This document shows, one piece after another, positions 56,215 to 64,000 of a DNA stretch of 64,000 nucleotides. How positions within the stretch are numbered: position 1 is the stretch's first letter; every line of letters starts with the position of its first letter. The position numbers and the translations under genes are program-made. Below the pieces are notes generated by a model. It saw nothing but the letters and a program-made list of their open reading frames with translations. It was not told where the DNA came from and made no database searches. The stretch comes from Sinobacterium norvegicum (lineage in GTDB: Bacteria > Pseudomonadota > Gammaproteobacteria > Pseudomonadales > Sinobacteriaceae): NCBI RefSeq assembly GCF_923077115.1, contig NZ_CAKLPX010000004.1, positions 248,001 through 312,000 on the forward strand, in the 5' to 3' direction.

Positions 56215-56988
56215 TTAAAGATCTGACAGCAGGTGGCCGCCATCAACAGTCAGCGTTGAACCCGTCATCCACGATCCTGCTTCAGATGCCAATAACAACA
56301 GCGGCCCATTGAGCTCGTCGAGTTCGCCGATCCGACGAGTCGGAATACGCTGAATCAGCGCCTGCCCGTCATCGGTGGCAAACCAGGCACTGTTGAGTTC
56401 GGTTTCAAAATAACCGGGACAAATGGCATTGACGCGAATGTCATTGCGGGCAAGCTCAAGGGCAGCGGCCTTGGTAAAGTGAATCACACCGGCCTTGGAG
56501 GCGGCATAATTGGTCAGTGCTTTCTGTACACGCTCACCGACGATAGAGGCGATATTGATAATGCTGCCACCAACATTGGCAGCGATCATCCGTTTACTCG
56601 CCTCGCGAGTGACAAAGGCCAGGCCATTGAGGTTGGTATCGATGACGGAATTCCACTCATCATCGCTGAGGTCGAGCAGCATTTTGGGGATGGTAATGCC
56701 GGCATTATTGATGACCACATCAACCACGCCGAAATACTCCTGTGCCATGTCTAATGCTGCCTTGATACTGTCGGTATCAGTGACATCCATATTGACCGCC
56801 AAGGCCTTGCCACCTTGATCGATGATTTCATCGCAGGCCGATTGAATACGGTCAGCGCGACGTGCGCCCAAGACGACTTTTGCTCCGGCCTTGGCCAATA
56901 CACCGGCAAAGTGACGACCAAAGCCACTGGAAGCGCCGGTGATTAATGCTACGCGACCTTCGAGTGAAAAGGGTTTAAGAATATCCAT
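56215..56988 (-). CDS. Short-chain dehydrogenase/reductase (SDR)
   Basis: A 257-residue classical SDR with TGASSGFG (17-24), NNAG (94-97), and catalytic Y161 and K165 (YAASK). The end STLTVDGGHLLSDL is typical. The Arg-rich GARRADR after beta-2 suggests NADP(H). It lies between the Rieske oxygenase and acyl-CoA ligase genes (21- and 36-base gaps). A sensible role is dehydrogenation of a hydroxyl introduced by the oxygenase, but this is inferred from position. Confidence 0.92.
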   Translation of the reverse strand: MDILKPFSLEGRVALITGASSGFGRHFAGVLAKAGAKVVLGARRADRIQSACDEIIDQGGKALAVNMDVTDTDSIKAALDMAQEYFGVVDVVINNAGITIPKMLLDLSDDEWNSVIDTNLNGLAFVTREASKRMIAANVGGSIINIASIVGERVQKALTNYAASKAGVIHFTKAAALELARNDIRVNAICPGYFETELNSAWFATDDGQALIQRIPTRRIGELDELNGPLLLLASEAGSWMTGSTLTVDGGHLLSDL

Positions 56989-57009
56989 GATCTAATTCGC
57001 TCTCGCTGA

Positions 57010-58392
57010 TTATTTGGCTAAGTATTTATCGATGGTTTGATGGAAGTGACGAATCCGCACTTCCTGATAGTTACCCAGCGTCACCATTCCTTTCTTCGAA
57101 CTCTTCATGCCACGTTGTACCTGCGGCAAGTTGGCGCCATCCTGGTTAAAGACATTGGCAAGACCGGCACCTAAAACCTCTGCCGCCTCGGTGAACGGTT
57201 GGTCTGACTCTAGGCGGAAGGTTGCCGCATCCGGTGGTGATTCGGTGCCCTCAGGGAAGCGCGCCAGGATGAAGACATCCATGATGCAGCTGTCGACATC
57301 GTTGCCGTTGGGACGGTGACGGTAGGTGATTACTGTGCCGTTGCCCGCCCATGGGGCCAAGTTTGGAAACAAGGAATACAGGGTGGAATCCATGAGCTCC
57401 GACATGGTGGTGCGATCGGTGAAGTCTTCGCCGGCCGCTTCGTTGGCCGCCGGTAGATTCATCAGTGCATAGGCTTCGCGTGCGGTTTGCCCCGGCGCTA
57501 ATTGTGGCCGTTCTTCAGAGCCGATCATCGCCATCATGCCATCGAGGCAATCCTGCTCGCTGAACTGGTCGTTGTGTGAGGGGTTGACCACACCGTAAGC
57601 GCTGATACTACGGCTGACGTGGTCACCCCATACATCGTACTGAGAGTTATCAATGCCCTGATAAGGTAAAATCTGTGGGTGAGTAGCCAGTGCATGGTAG
57701 GACTCAATAAATGCCTCGAGCCCCGCCTTCCAGTTACAGGCAATCACCTTTTCCACATGGGCGGCGACGAAACGTTGCTCGTGCTTCCACTGGTCCATGT
57801 GCTGCGGTAAGACTTCCATATAATCTTTCAGCGAGGGTGCATTTTCATCCATGTTGATAAAGACCCAACCACCCCAAGTCTCTACCTTCACCTCAGGTAG
57901 TTTGGTGTTTTCTTTATTTACATGGGGGAAATCCCACTCGCATGGGGCGCCTTTAAATTCACCGTCGAGATCCCACGACCACGCGTGGTAAGGGCAGCGA
58001 ATTTTATCGCTATTACCTGAGCCACGCTTTAACGCACGACCGCGATGCAGGCAGGAGTTATGGTAACCCTTTAACTCGCCGGATTCTGTGCGGGTTAATA
58101 AAATAGAATCGTCAACAATATCGTAGACAAAATAATCGCCCGCTTCGCGCAAACGGTTGACACGGCAAGCAGCTTGCCAGGTCTTGCGCCAAACTTTTTC
58201 CACCTCTAAATCAAAGAAATCCTGCGAGATGTAACGTGAAATGGCGATATCTTCAGAGCCGAGATAAGTGTCGGTACTTTCTAATAGCGCAGCGGGCACC
58301 TCCACGGTTTCAATTTTCAATAAATCCTGAAAAGAATCCGATGGATCGCGCGCAGCTATTTGTTCGTCTGTCAGTGTCACTTTAGTGCTCAT
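57010..58392 (-). CDS. Rieske non-haem iron oxygenase, alpha subunit
   Basis: A 460-residue ring-hydroxylating oxygenase. The Rieske cluster ligands are C114-L-H116 and C133-P-Y-H136 (RCPYHAWSWD). The mononuclear iron site has E230-x2-H233-x4-H238 (FIESYHALATHP), where many family members have Asp in place of Glu. The C-terminal region ending DVFILARFPEG would carry the third ligand. No beta subunit, ferredoxin or reductase is next to it, so it may act as an alpha-only oxygenase with remote partners. AAAGG precedes the ATG. Positioned with Ltp-like and CoA-ligase genes, it probably hydroxylates or demethylates the substrate ring. Confidence 0.92.
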   Translation of the reverse strand: MSTKVTLTDEQIAARDPSDSFQDLLKIETVEVPAALLESTDTYLGSEDIAISRYISQDFFDLEVEKVWRKTWQAACRVNRLREAGDYFVYDIVDDSILLTRTESGELKGYHNSCLHRGRALKRGSGNSDKIRCPYHAWSWDLDGEFKGAPCEWDFPHVNKENTKLPEVKVETWGGWVFINMDENAPSLKDYMEVLPQHMDQWKHEQRFVAAHVEKVIACNWKAGLEAFIESYHALATHPQILPYQGIDNSQYDVWGDHVSRSISAYGVVNPSHNDQFSEQDCLDGMMAMIGSEERPQLAPGQTAREAYALMNLPAANEAAGEDFTDRTTMSELMDSTLYSLFPNLAPWAGNGTVITYRHRPNGNDVDSCIMDVFILARFPEGTESPPDAATFRLESDQPFTEAAEVLGAGLANVFNQDGANLPQVQRGMKSSKKGMVTLGNYQEVRIRHFHQTIDKYLAK

Positions 58393-58426
58393 AGCAAAAC
58401 CTTTATCGTCAACCGAGTGCTTGAAA

Positions 58427-59569
58427 TTAGCGTTCTAGAATTGTTACAGCGCTGATACCGGGTGCGCCATAGACGTGGGTGTAACCCAATTTGGGGTTGT
58501 TCGGTACCTGGCGGCTGCCGGCTTCGCCGCGCAACTGCAGGCAGGTCTCATAGACCTGTCGTAGGCCGGTGGCACCGATCGGCTCGCCACTGGCGATACA
58601 ACCACCGTCGGTATTGATTGGCATCGAACCGTTAATGTTGGTTTCGCCGGCTTGAATCAGGGCTTCCTGCTCACCATGCTCACAGAAACCGTTCTCGGCC
58701 ATGTGCATAATCTCAGCGCCAGACTCAGTGTCCTGCAGCTGTATCACGTCAATGTCTTTCGGGCTGACACCGGCCATTGCAAAGGCGGCCTTTGAGGCAT
58801 CTACACTGGGGCCATCTACCTGCACCAATGCCTGCGACGGTGCGAACACCTCGAAGGAGCCATATCGACGCGAGCGGAACGCCGCACCTTTTAAGTAAAT
58901 AGGCTTGTCGGTGTATTGTTTGGCCTTGTCGGCACGACACAGAATCAACGCGACGCCCCCTTCACCGGGTGCGCAAAACATGTATTTAGTCAGTGGGTCG
59001 CTGACCATCGGTGCCTCGGCGATAACCTCTGCCGGTATTTCTTCACGGCGCCAAGCGTTAGGGTTTTGGGTGCCGTTTTTAAAGGCTTTCTCTGCCACCT
59101 TGGCCAGCGTGCTTTTGCTGATATTGAAGCTGTCCATGTAGCGCTGAATCTTCATCGCAAAAAACTGCGTCGTCATCATCAGGCCGGCTTCGCCGTACCA
59201 TTCACCAATACCCATTTCCGTCGGGTCGGCGTTAAAAGCACCGCGGTCGTGTTTATCAAAACCGGCGACCATACCGATATCATACTCACCCGACTTAATC
59301 GCGTTATAGGCAGAGATCAAAGAGCTGCCACCGGTGGCGCAACCATTGGCCACATTAATAAACGGCAGGCCGGTCAGGCCCAGTTCATTGGTGAGGGCGT
59401 CGGCGTTACCCGCGCTGACGCTGCCACCAAAACCGAATTCCATGTCCTGCCATTCAACGCCGGCGTCTTTCAGTGCCAGGCGGGCAGCATAGGCGCCCTG
59501 CTGAAGACCACTGCGCTCTTCAGTGCGACCGAAGGGGTGAATGCCGATACCAACAATTGCTACGTCCAT
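58427..59569 (-). CDS. Thiolase-like protein (lipid-transfer-protein/Ltp2-like)
   Basis: A 380-residue thiolase-fold protein. The N-terminal nucleophile region has C77 (ANGCATGGSSL), but the canonical GHP motif is GEPIGATG (E329 in place of His) and the last Cys-x-G motif is replaced by THVYGAPG (Y367). It therefore cannot be a normal thiolase. Its companion directly downstream in the family sense is a DUF35 protein, as in steroid degradation, where Ltp2 with a DUF35 partner splits a beta-hydroxyacyl-CoA by retro-aldol chemistry. DUF35 is 50 bases upstream here. The retro-aldolase role is inferred. Confidence 0.88.
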   Translation of the reverse strand: MDVAIVGIGIHPFGRTEERSGLQQGAYAARLALKDAGVEWQDMEFGFGGSVSAGNADALTNELGLTGLPFINVANGCATGGSSLISAYNAIKSGEYDIGMVAGFDKHDRGAFNADPTEMGIGEWYGEAGLMMTTQFFAMKIQRYMDSFNISKSTLAKVAEKAFKNGTQNPNAWRREEIPAEVIAEAPMVSDPLTKYMFCAPGEGGVALILCRADKAKQYTDKPIYLKGAAFRSRRYGSFEVFAPSQALVQVDGPSVDASKAAFAMAGVSPKDIDVIQLQDTESGAEIMHMAENGFCEHGEQEALIQAGETNINGSMPINTDGGCIASGEPIGATGLRQVYETCLQLRGEAGSRQVPNNPKLGYTHVYGAPGISAVTILER

Positions 59570-59619
59570 CTTATCTCTCTCTAAAATTTGTTATTTATAA
59601 TGGCGTCCTTCATCGAGCC

Positions 59620-60042
59620 TTAAACGGCTTTAAAGGAGAAACTGACCACTTCATTACCGTCTTCATCATGGCGCAGGGTATCGATAACCAGTTCCATCTC
59701 CATGCCGATTTTTAGCTCTTCGGCGGTGCTCTCCAGCAGTCGGCTCTCGACACAGACTGCTCCTGGCAGCTCCACATAACCGACGCCAAAAGGCTTGAAA
59801 GTCTCCATGGTTTCATCGGTGTGATAAGGTCGCTTGGGCATAAAGCTTTGAATGGTCCAGCTCCATAGTTTGCCGCGACGGGGCAGTTCCTCAACGGCAA
59901 CATCTTCACTGCCGCATGCTGGACAGCTCAGTTTGCTAGGGAATTCTGCAATGCCGCATTGCTGGCAACGACTGCCAAGCAGGGCGGGGTTATCAGATGG
60001 CCAAGTAAATAAACCTTCGGCAATGGCTACACTATTTGTCAT
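59620..60042 (-). CDS. DUF35 (OB-fold/zinc-ribbon) protein
   Basis: A 140-residue two-part protein. The zinc ribbon has C26, C29, C40 and C43 (CQQC, CPAC), followed by an OB-fold (GKLWSWTIQSFMP, GVGYVELPGAVCVESRL). DUF35 proteins bind CoA intermediates and form complexes with thiolase-like enzymes such as Ltp2 and HMG-CoA synthase partners. It is 50 bases before the thiolase-like gene and 25 after the E3 gene, so all are one operon. CGAGG precedes the ATG. Complex formation with the 58427 product is strongly suggested. Confidence 0.92.
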   Translation of the reverse strand: MTNSVAIAEGLFTWPSDNPALLGSRCQQCGIAEFPSKLSCPACGSEDVAVEELPRRGKLWSWTIQSFMPKRPYHTDETMETFKPFGVGYVELPGAVCVESRLLESTAEELKIGMEMELVIDTLRHDEDGNEVVSFSFKAV

Positions 60043-60067
60043 GGATTACCTCGTTAATAATGTCTGG

Positions 60068-61498
60068 TTAGGAATGGATGGCTTTATCGAAAGCATCCAA
60101 TACAGATTCATGCATGGCTTCGGACATTGTCGGGTGAGCAAAAACGGTGTGCATCAGCTCCTCCTCTGTCGTTTCCAACTGCTGGGCAATCACATACCCT
60201 TGAATTAATTCGGTCACTTCGGCGCCCATCATGTGTGCACCTAATAACTCGCCGGTGTCATCATCAAACACTGTTTTAACAAAACCTTCGGTTTCGCCCA
60301 TCGCCTGGGCCTTGCCGAGTGCGCTCAAATCGAACTGACCGATACGCACATTCAGGCCCTGTGCTTTGGCAGCCTGTTCGGTGAGGCCGACACTGGCAAT
60401 CTGTGGCGAGCTGTAAGTACAGCCAGGAATAGACCGCGGATTGAGCGGCTCGACATCCTGCTCGCCGGCCAGCTTCTCAACACAGATCACCGCCTCGTGA
60501 CTGGCCTTGTGAGCAAGCCAGGGTGGGGCGGTCATATCGCCAATGGCGTAAACGCCTTTGACCGATGTCTCAGACCACTCATTGACCACCACCTGACCAC
60601 GGTCGAGCTGTACACCCTGCTCAACCAGGCCTAAGCCATCGATGTTAGCGGCGACGCCGACGGCCAGAATGACACGATCAAAAGTGCCAGCCTGCGCCTT
60701 ACCGTTATTATCGGTCCAGCGGGCATCGGCAGATGTCTTGTTGATGTCCAGCGGTTCTAACTTGGCGCCGGTGACGAATTTAATGCCACGCTTTTTAAAC
60801 GCCCGCAGTGCGGCCTTGGAGACGTCCGCATCCTCCTGTGGCAGGATTCTATCCTGAGCCTCAAGTACCGTCACCTCGCTGCCGAAGCTGCGATAAAAGC
60901 TGGCAAACTCAATGCCGATGGCACCGGAACCGATGACTAACAGTGACTGGGGCAGCTGCTTTGGCGTCATCGCCTCTCGCGCTGTCCAGACCACGTCGCC
61001 GTCGGGCGTAATGCCGGGCAAACTCTTGGCGCTGGCGCCAGTGGCAAAGATAATATGCGGGGCAGAGACCTCGGCAACAACGGCATTGTCAACGCTGACG
61101 CTGACCGTACCGGGGGCGGTTAAGCGGGCGAAACCATCGATGACGGTAATCTTATTTTTCTTCATCAAAAAGCTGATGCCGGCACTTAAACGATCGGCAA
61201 TACCGCGGCTGCGCTGTACCACTTTCTCAATATCAAAGCCGGCGCCTTTAACGCTTAAGCCATAGTCTTCCGCGTGTTGCATCGACTGATAAACTTCGGC
61301 GCTTTTGAGCAGGCTTTTAGTGGGAATACAGCCCCAGTTCAAACACACACCACCCATGTGTTGCTTTTCAATAATGGCGGTTTTCAGGCCTAGCTGAGCT
61401 GCGCGTATTGCCGCCACATAACCGCCGGGACCCGCGCCGACGACGACTAAGTCGTAGCTCGAGTGCGGCGCGCTTGTATCAGACATTTGGTTAGCCAT
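60068..61498 (-). CDS. lpdA: Dihydrolipoyl dehydrogenase (E3)
   Basis: A 476-residue flavoprotein that reoxidises the lipoyl group of E2 with NAD+. The FAD motif is VVGAGPGGYVAAIRAAQLG, the redox disulphide is C52/C57 (GGVCLNWGCIPTK), and the C-terminal active-site pair is H455/E460 (AHPTMSE). The NAD motif is VIGSGAIGIEFASFYRSFG. It is 12 bases downstream of the E2 gene and is dedicated to the neighbouring complex; a housekeeping copy is likely elsewhere. Confidence 0.95.
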   Translation of the reverse strand: MANQMSDTSAPHSSYDLVVVGAGPGGYVAAIRAAQLGLKTAIIEKQHMGGVCLNWGCIPTKSLLKSAEVYQSMQHAEDYGLSVKGAGFDIEKVVQRSRGIADRLSAGISFLMKKNKITVIDGFARLTAPGTVSVSVDNAVVAEVSAPHIIFATGASAKSLPGITPDGDVVWTAREAMTPKQLPQSLLVIGSGAIGIEFASFYRSFGSEVTVLEAQDRILPQEDADVSKAALRAFKKRGIKFVTGAKLEPLDINKTSADARWTDNNGKAQAGTFDRVILAVGVAANIDGLGLVEQGVQLDRGQVVVNEWSETSVKGVYAIGDMTAPPWLAHKASHEAVICVEKLAGEQDVEPLNPRSIPGCTYSSPQIASVGLTEQAAKAQGLNVRIGQFDLSALGKAQAMGETEGFVKTVFDDDTGELLGAHMMGAEVTELIQGYVIAQQLETTEEELMHTVFAHPTMSEAMHESVLDAFDKAIHS

Positions 61499-61510
61499 CA
61501 GATCGCCTCG

Positions 61511-62989
61511 CTACAACAACATCGAGGCAGGATTTTCGAGAAACCCTTTTAATGCCTGTAAAAATTGTGCCGCCACAGCCCCATCGATGGCGCGGTGGTC
61601 GCTGGACAGAGACACTCGCATCACGGTGGCCGCAACAATGCCATCGTCGCTGACCACGGCTTTTCGCTTGCCGGCGCCAATCGCTAGAATCGCCGCCTGT
61701 GGCATATTGATGATGGCGTCAAACTGATCAACGCCATACATGCCCAAGTTGGAGACAGAGAAAGTCCCACCCTGAAATTCATCGACAGTCAGCTGACCCT
61801 GCTGTGCACGGGTGGCCAAGTCTTTGGCCTCTGCTGAAATCTGCGGCAGGCTTTTGTTGCCGGCGTTGCGAATCACCGGGGTGATCAAGCCGCCATCAAC
61901 GGCCACGGCCATGGAGATATCGGCGCGATCAAACTGGACAATACTGTCACCGGCAAACTGTACATTCACCGCCGGTACTTGCTGCAGAGCACTGGCACTG
62001 GCTTTGATAATGAAATCATTGACGGAAATAGCGTGACCCAGCGATGCATTCATATACTTACGCTGCTGCAGTAGGCTATCGATTTCGATGTCCATGCTGA
62101 CGCGGTAGTGTGGAATGTTTTGCTTGGACTCAGACAGGCGGGCGGCAATGGTTTTGCGCATCGCGCTGAGCTTTTCTTCGCGGTAGTCGGCAACGCCGGT
62201 TAACGCCACAGCAGCCTTTTCAATATCTTCCTTGGTCACACGGTTGCGACGCCCAGTCGGGGTCACATCGTTGAGGTTGATATTCATCTTGGCGGCCAGT
62301 CGACGGGCGACCGGCGTGGCGGCAATACGTGAATCATCCGCCGAAGAGCGACCCGCGAGTGGCGATACGCTGGCAACGGTCTGGCTGGCCGATCTGGCCG
62401 CCTCAACACGAATACCCGCGGCCTGTTCAATATCCTGCTTGGAGACACGGCCATGGCGGCCGGTTGGGGTAATGTTGTGCAGGTTGATGTTGTGGGTTTT
62501 CGCGATACGGCGAGCGACGACCGATGCCTTTACATCACTGTCGTCTGGCCCCTGAGACAATGCCGATGGCTGTGCTTTTGGCGCCGCCTTGGCAACCACG
62601 GGTGCTGGTGCAGGCGCGGCGGCGGCCGGCTCAGACTCGGCAGCAGCTGGTGCGGCATCATCATTGCCGCCCAGGGGAATATTCAATGCAGCGGCATCGG
62701 GTATAAACGCCGCAATAAAGGCGTCAATCTCGGCTTCATTGGTGTCGCCCTCGGCAACCACGCCTAATAACATGGCGACGGGTAAGACATCGCCGCTCTG
62801 GCCAACCTGTCGAACCAGGGTGCCGGCGCAGCTGCTTTCAGCAGTATTAACGATTTTGGAGGTTTCGATATCGACCAGGTCATCACCGACTGACACCTGC
62901 TCACCGACGGCAACATGCCACTCGGCAATGGTGCCTTCCTCCATCGACATGCCCCATTTGGGCACGGTCAATGCATGTAATTTACTCAT
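61511..62989 (-). CDS. E2 acyltransferase of a 2-oxoacid/acetoin-type dehydrogenase with two E3-binding domains
   Basis: A 492-residue E2. Domains in order: lipoyl domain (1-80; lipoylated K45 in ETSKIVNTAES), an Ala/Pro-rich linker (about 110-145), a first peripheral-subunit-binding domain (156-191; VARRIAKTHNINLHNITPTG), a second one (225-260; VARRLAAKMNINLNDVTPTG), and the catalytic domain (about 270-492) ending in H465 of SSDHRAIDG. Most E2 proteins have only one such binding domain, so the duplication is unusual. The catalytic domain resembles acetoin- or pyruvate-type E2. The start overlaps the E1-beta stop (ATGA). Confidence 0.94.
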   Translation of the reverse strand: MSKLHALTVPKWGMSMEEGTIAEWHVAVGEQVSVGDDLVDIETSKIVNTAESSCAGTLVRQVGQSGDVLPVAMLLGVVAEGDTNEAEIDAFIAAFIPDAAALNIPLGGNDDAAPAAAESEPAAAAPAPAPVVAKAAPKAQPSALSQGPDDSDVKASVVARRIAKTHNINLHNITPTGRHGRVSKQDIEQAAGIRVEAARSASQTVASVSPLAGRSSADDSRIAATPVARRLAAKMNINLNDVTPTGRRNRVTKEDIEKAAVALTGVADYREEKLSAMRKTIAARLSESKQNIPHYRVSMDIEIDSLLQQRKYMNASLGHAISVNDFIIKASASALQQVPAVNVQFAGDSIVQFDRADISMAVAVDGGLITPVIRNAGNKSLPQISAEAKDLATRAQQGQLTVDEFQGGTFSVSNLGMYGVDQFDAIINMPQAAILAIGAGKRKAVVSDDGIVAATVMRVSLSSDHRAIDGAVAAQFLQALKGFLENPASMLL

Positions 62990-63999
62990 TGGCCATACTC
63001 CAGAACCTCACGGATGGCAGCTTCGATCTCAGCGTCCTTCGGCATCCAGTGTTGCTCAAGGTTGGGCGCAAACGGTACCGGACAGTGAGCGGCGGTGACT
63101 TTTCTGATGGGGGCACGCAGGGCGCCAAAAGCTTTCTCGGCAACGATGCTGGAGATATCAGCGGCAATACCACAGCGCGGAGTCATCTCATCGACAATGA
63201 CCAGGCGACCGGTGGTTTCGACACTTTCCAAAATAGACTCTTCGTCCAGTGGCGAGGTGGTCCGGGGGTCGATGACATCACAGCTGATGCCTTCTTTGGC
63301 CAGACGATCGACCACGGGCAAGACCTTGTGCATTGGGTTGGACACCGCCACCACGGTAACGTCCGATCCTTCGCGGTAGAAGTTTGCCTCGCCAAAGGGC
63401 ACGGCGTACATCTCATCGGGCACTTCACAGCTGGTGTCGTAAAGCATCTTATCTTCGACAAAGATGACGCAGTCGTTATCTTTGATTGCTTGAACCATCA
63501 AGCCTTTGGCGTCATAGGCATTGGTCGGACAGACCACTTTCAAGCCGGGTACCATGGTGACCATATTGGTCAAGTTTTGCGAGTGCTGGGCACCGGCGCT
63601 CCAACCTGCACCCACCGTACAGCGGACAACCATAGGGCACTGGGACTTACCGCCAAACATATAGTGGAACTTGGCCGCTTGGTTGTAGACCTGGTCAAAA
63701 CAAACGCCGAGGAAGTCCATAAACATTAATTCGGCAACGGGGCGCAAACCTGTCTGCGCGGCGCCGGCAGCGGCACCAATAATGGCTGACTCGGTAATCG
63801 GCGTATCGATAACACGTGCTTCGCCAAACTCGGGAAACAGACCTTTGGTGACACCCATGACACCGCCGTAGGCATCACGTTCACCTTCACAACCGGCGCC
63901 ACCGGAGACTTCTTCACCCAACACAATAACGCTGGGGTCTTCACGCATGCTTTGTCGCAGCGCTTCATTTATGGCTTCTCTATACGTCTTAACTGGCAT
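62986..63999 (-). CDS. E1 component, beta subunit, of a 2-oxoacid/acetoin-type dehydrogenase
   Basis: A 337-residue thiamine-diphosphate-dependent subunit; the ATG is at the very edge of the window, so its ribosome site and the presumed E1-alpha gene are outside. Signatures are VLGEEVSGGAGCEGERDAYG, RVIDTPITESAIIGAAAGAA, the GMRPVAEL-like TGLRPVAELMFMDFL and VRCTVGAGWSAGAQHSQNL. The patterns (PITESAIIGAAAGAAQTGLRP, QHSQ) match acetoin/pyruvate-type E1-beta more than branched-chain E1-beta. It is translationally coupled to E2. Alternative substrates such as a diketone or 2-oxoacid from the cluster pathway remain possible. Confidence 0.92.
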   Translation of the reverse strand: MPVKTYREAINEALRQSMREDPSVIVLGEEVSGGAGCEGERDAYGGVMGVTKGLFPEFGEARVIDTPITESAIIGAAAGAAQTGLRPVAELMFMDFLGVCFDQVYNQAAKFHYMFGGKSQCPMVVRCTVGAGWSAGAQHSQNLTNMVTMVPGLKVVCPTNAYDAKGLMVQAIKDNDCVIFVEDKMLYDTSCEVPDEMYAVPFGEANFYREGSDVTVVAVSNPMHKVLPVVDRLAKEGISCDVIDPRTTSPLDEESILESVETTGRLVIVDEMTPRCGIAADISSIVAEKAFGALRAPIRKVTAAHCPVPFAPNLEQHWMPKDAEIEAAIREVLEYGQ

Positions 64000-64000
64000 T

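Overview
The window reads as a chromosomal segment of an aerobic, probably marine gammaproteobacterium. The strongest evidence is the parB-atpI-atpBEFHAGDC-glmU-glmS gene order and the H+-type c subunit. Placement near Cellvibrionales/Spongiibacteraceae-type bacteria is only a guess from the mix of RND, TonB-receptor and alicyclic or steroid-like catabolic genes. No rRNA, tRNA, CRISPR array, insertion sequence or prophage was seen.

Region 1 (1-11.1 kb) is conserved core: the 3' end of parB, a TTGAAC-N17-TATAAT promoter, the complete nine-gene F1Fo ATP synthase operon with a clear terminator, then glmU and glmS for UDP-GlcNAc supply. Region 2 (11.1-13.6 kb) holds elbB on the minus strand, a GNAT acetyltransferase and a DUF2860 outer-membrane protein. 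Region 3 (13.7-20.9 kb) is an envelope-stress/efflux module: RND adaptor, RND pump, BaeS/BaeR-like two-component pair and a Spy-like chaperone with two tandem modules. Region 4 (21-27.5 kb) has an LLM-class oxidoreductase, a coniferyl-type aldehyde dehydrogenase, a DUF2889 protein, a methyltransferase, an AraC-family regulator with a membrane N-terminus, and a two-gene secretin-domain/small secreted protein unit. Region 5 (27.8-33.9 kb) has a sulfatase plus alkyl-sulfatase-like MBL hydrolase operon, two GNAT genes, a degenerate repeat block, and an AT-rich patch with a lipoprotein and an unknown protein.

Region 6 (33.9-64 kb) is the accessory highlight, a large catabolic cluster. It contains a TonB-dependent receptor and a two-haem c-type cytochrome protein with an extra C-terminal domain, a zinc alcohol dehydrogenase, four SDRs, a ThuA-like protein, two acyl-CoA dehydrogenases, an NTF2-like protein, two paralogous PPOX-fold flavoproteins, a cytochrome P450, an esterase-like hydrolase, a fused hydratase/3-hydroxyacyl-CoA dehydrogenase, a thiolase, an acyl-CoA ligase, a Rieske oxygenase, a thiolase-like protein paired with a DUF35 protein, and the E1-beta/E2/E3 genes of a 2-oxoacid- or acetoin-type dehydrogenase. 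The set is what is needed to import a hydrophobic (alicyclic, terpenoid or steroid-like) compound, hydroxylate and oxidise it, activate it with CoA, and shorten it by beta-oxidation and retro-aldol cleavage. The substrate cannot be named from the sequence.

A repeated palindrome, AAACAGTCA-N4-TGAYTGTTT, lies in three promoter regions of this cluster. Two copies bracket an excellent sigma70 promoter in front of the P450 gene, one lies between the alcohol dehydrogenase and an SDR, and a degraded one lies between an SDR and a PPOX gene. No cognate regulator is in the window. This apparent regulon is the most interesting unexplained signal here.
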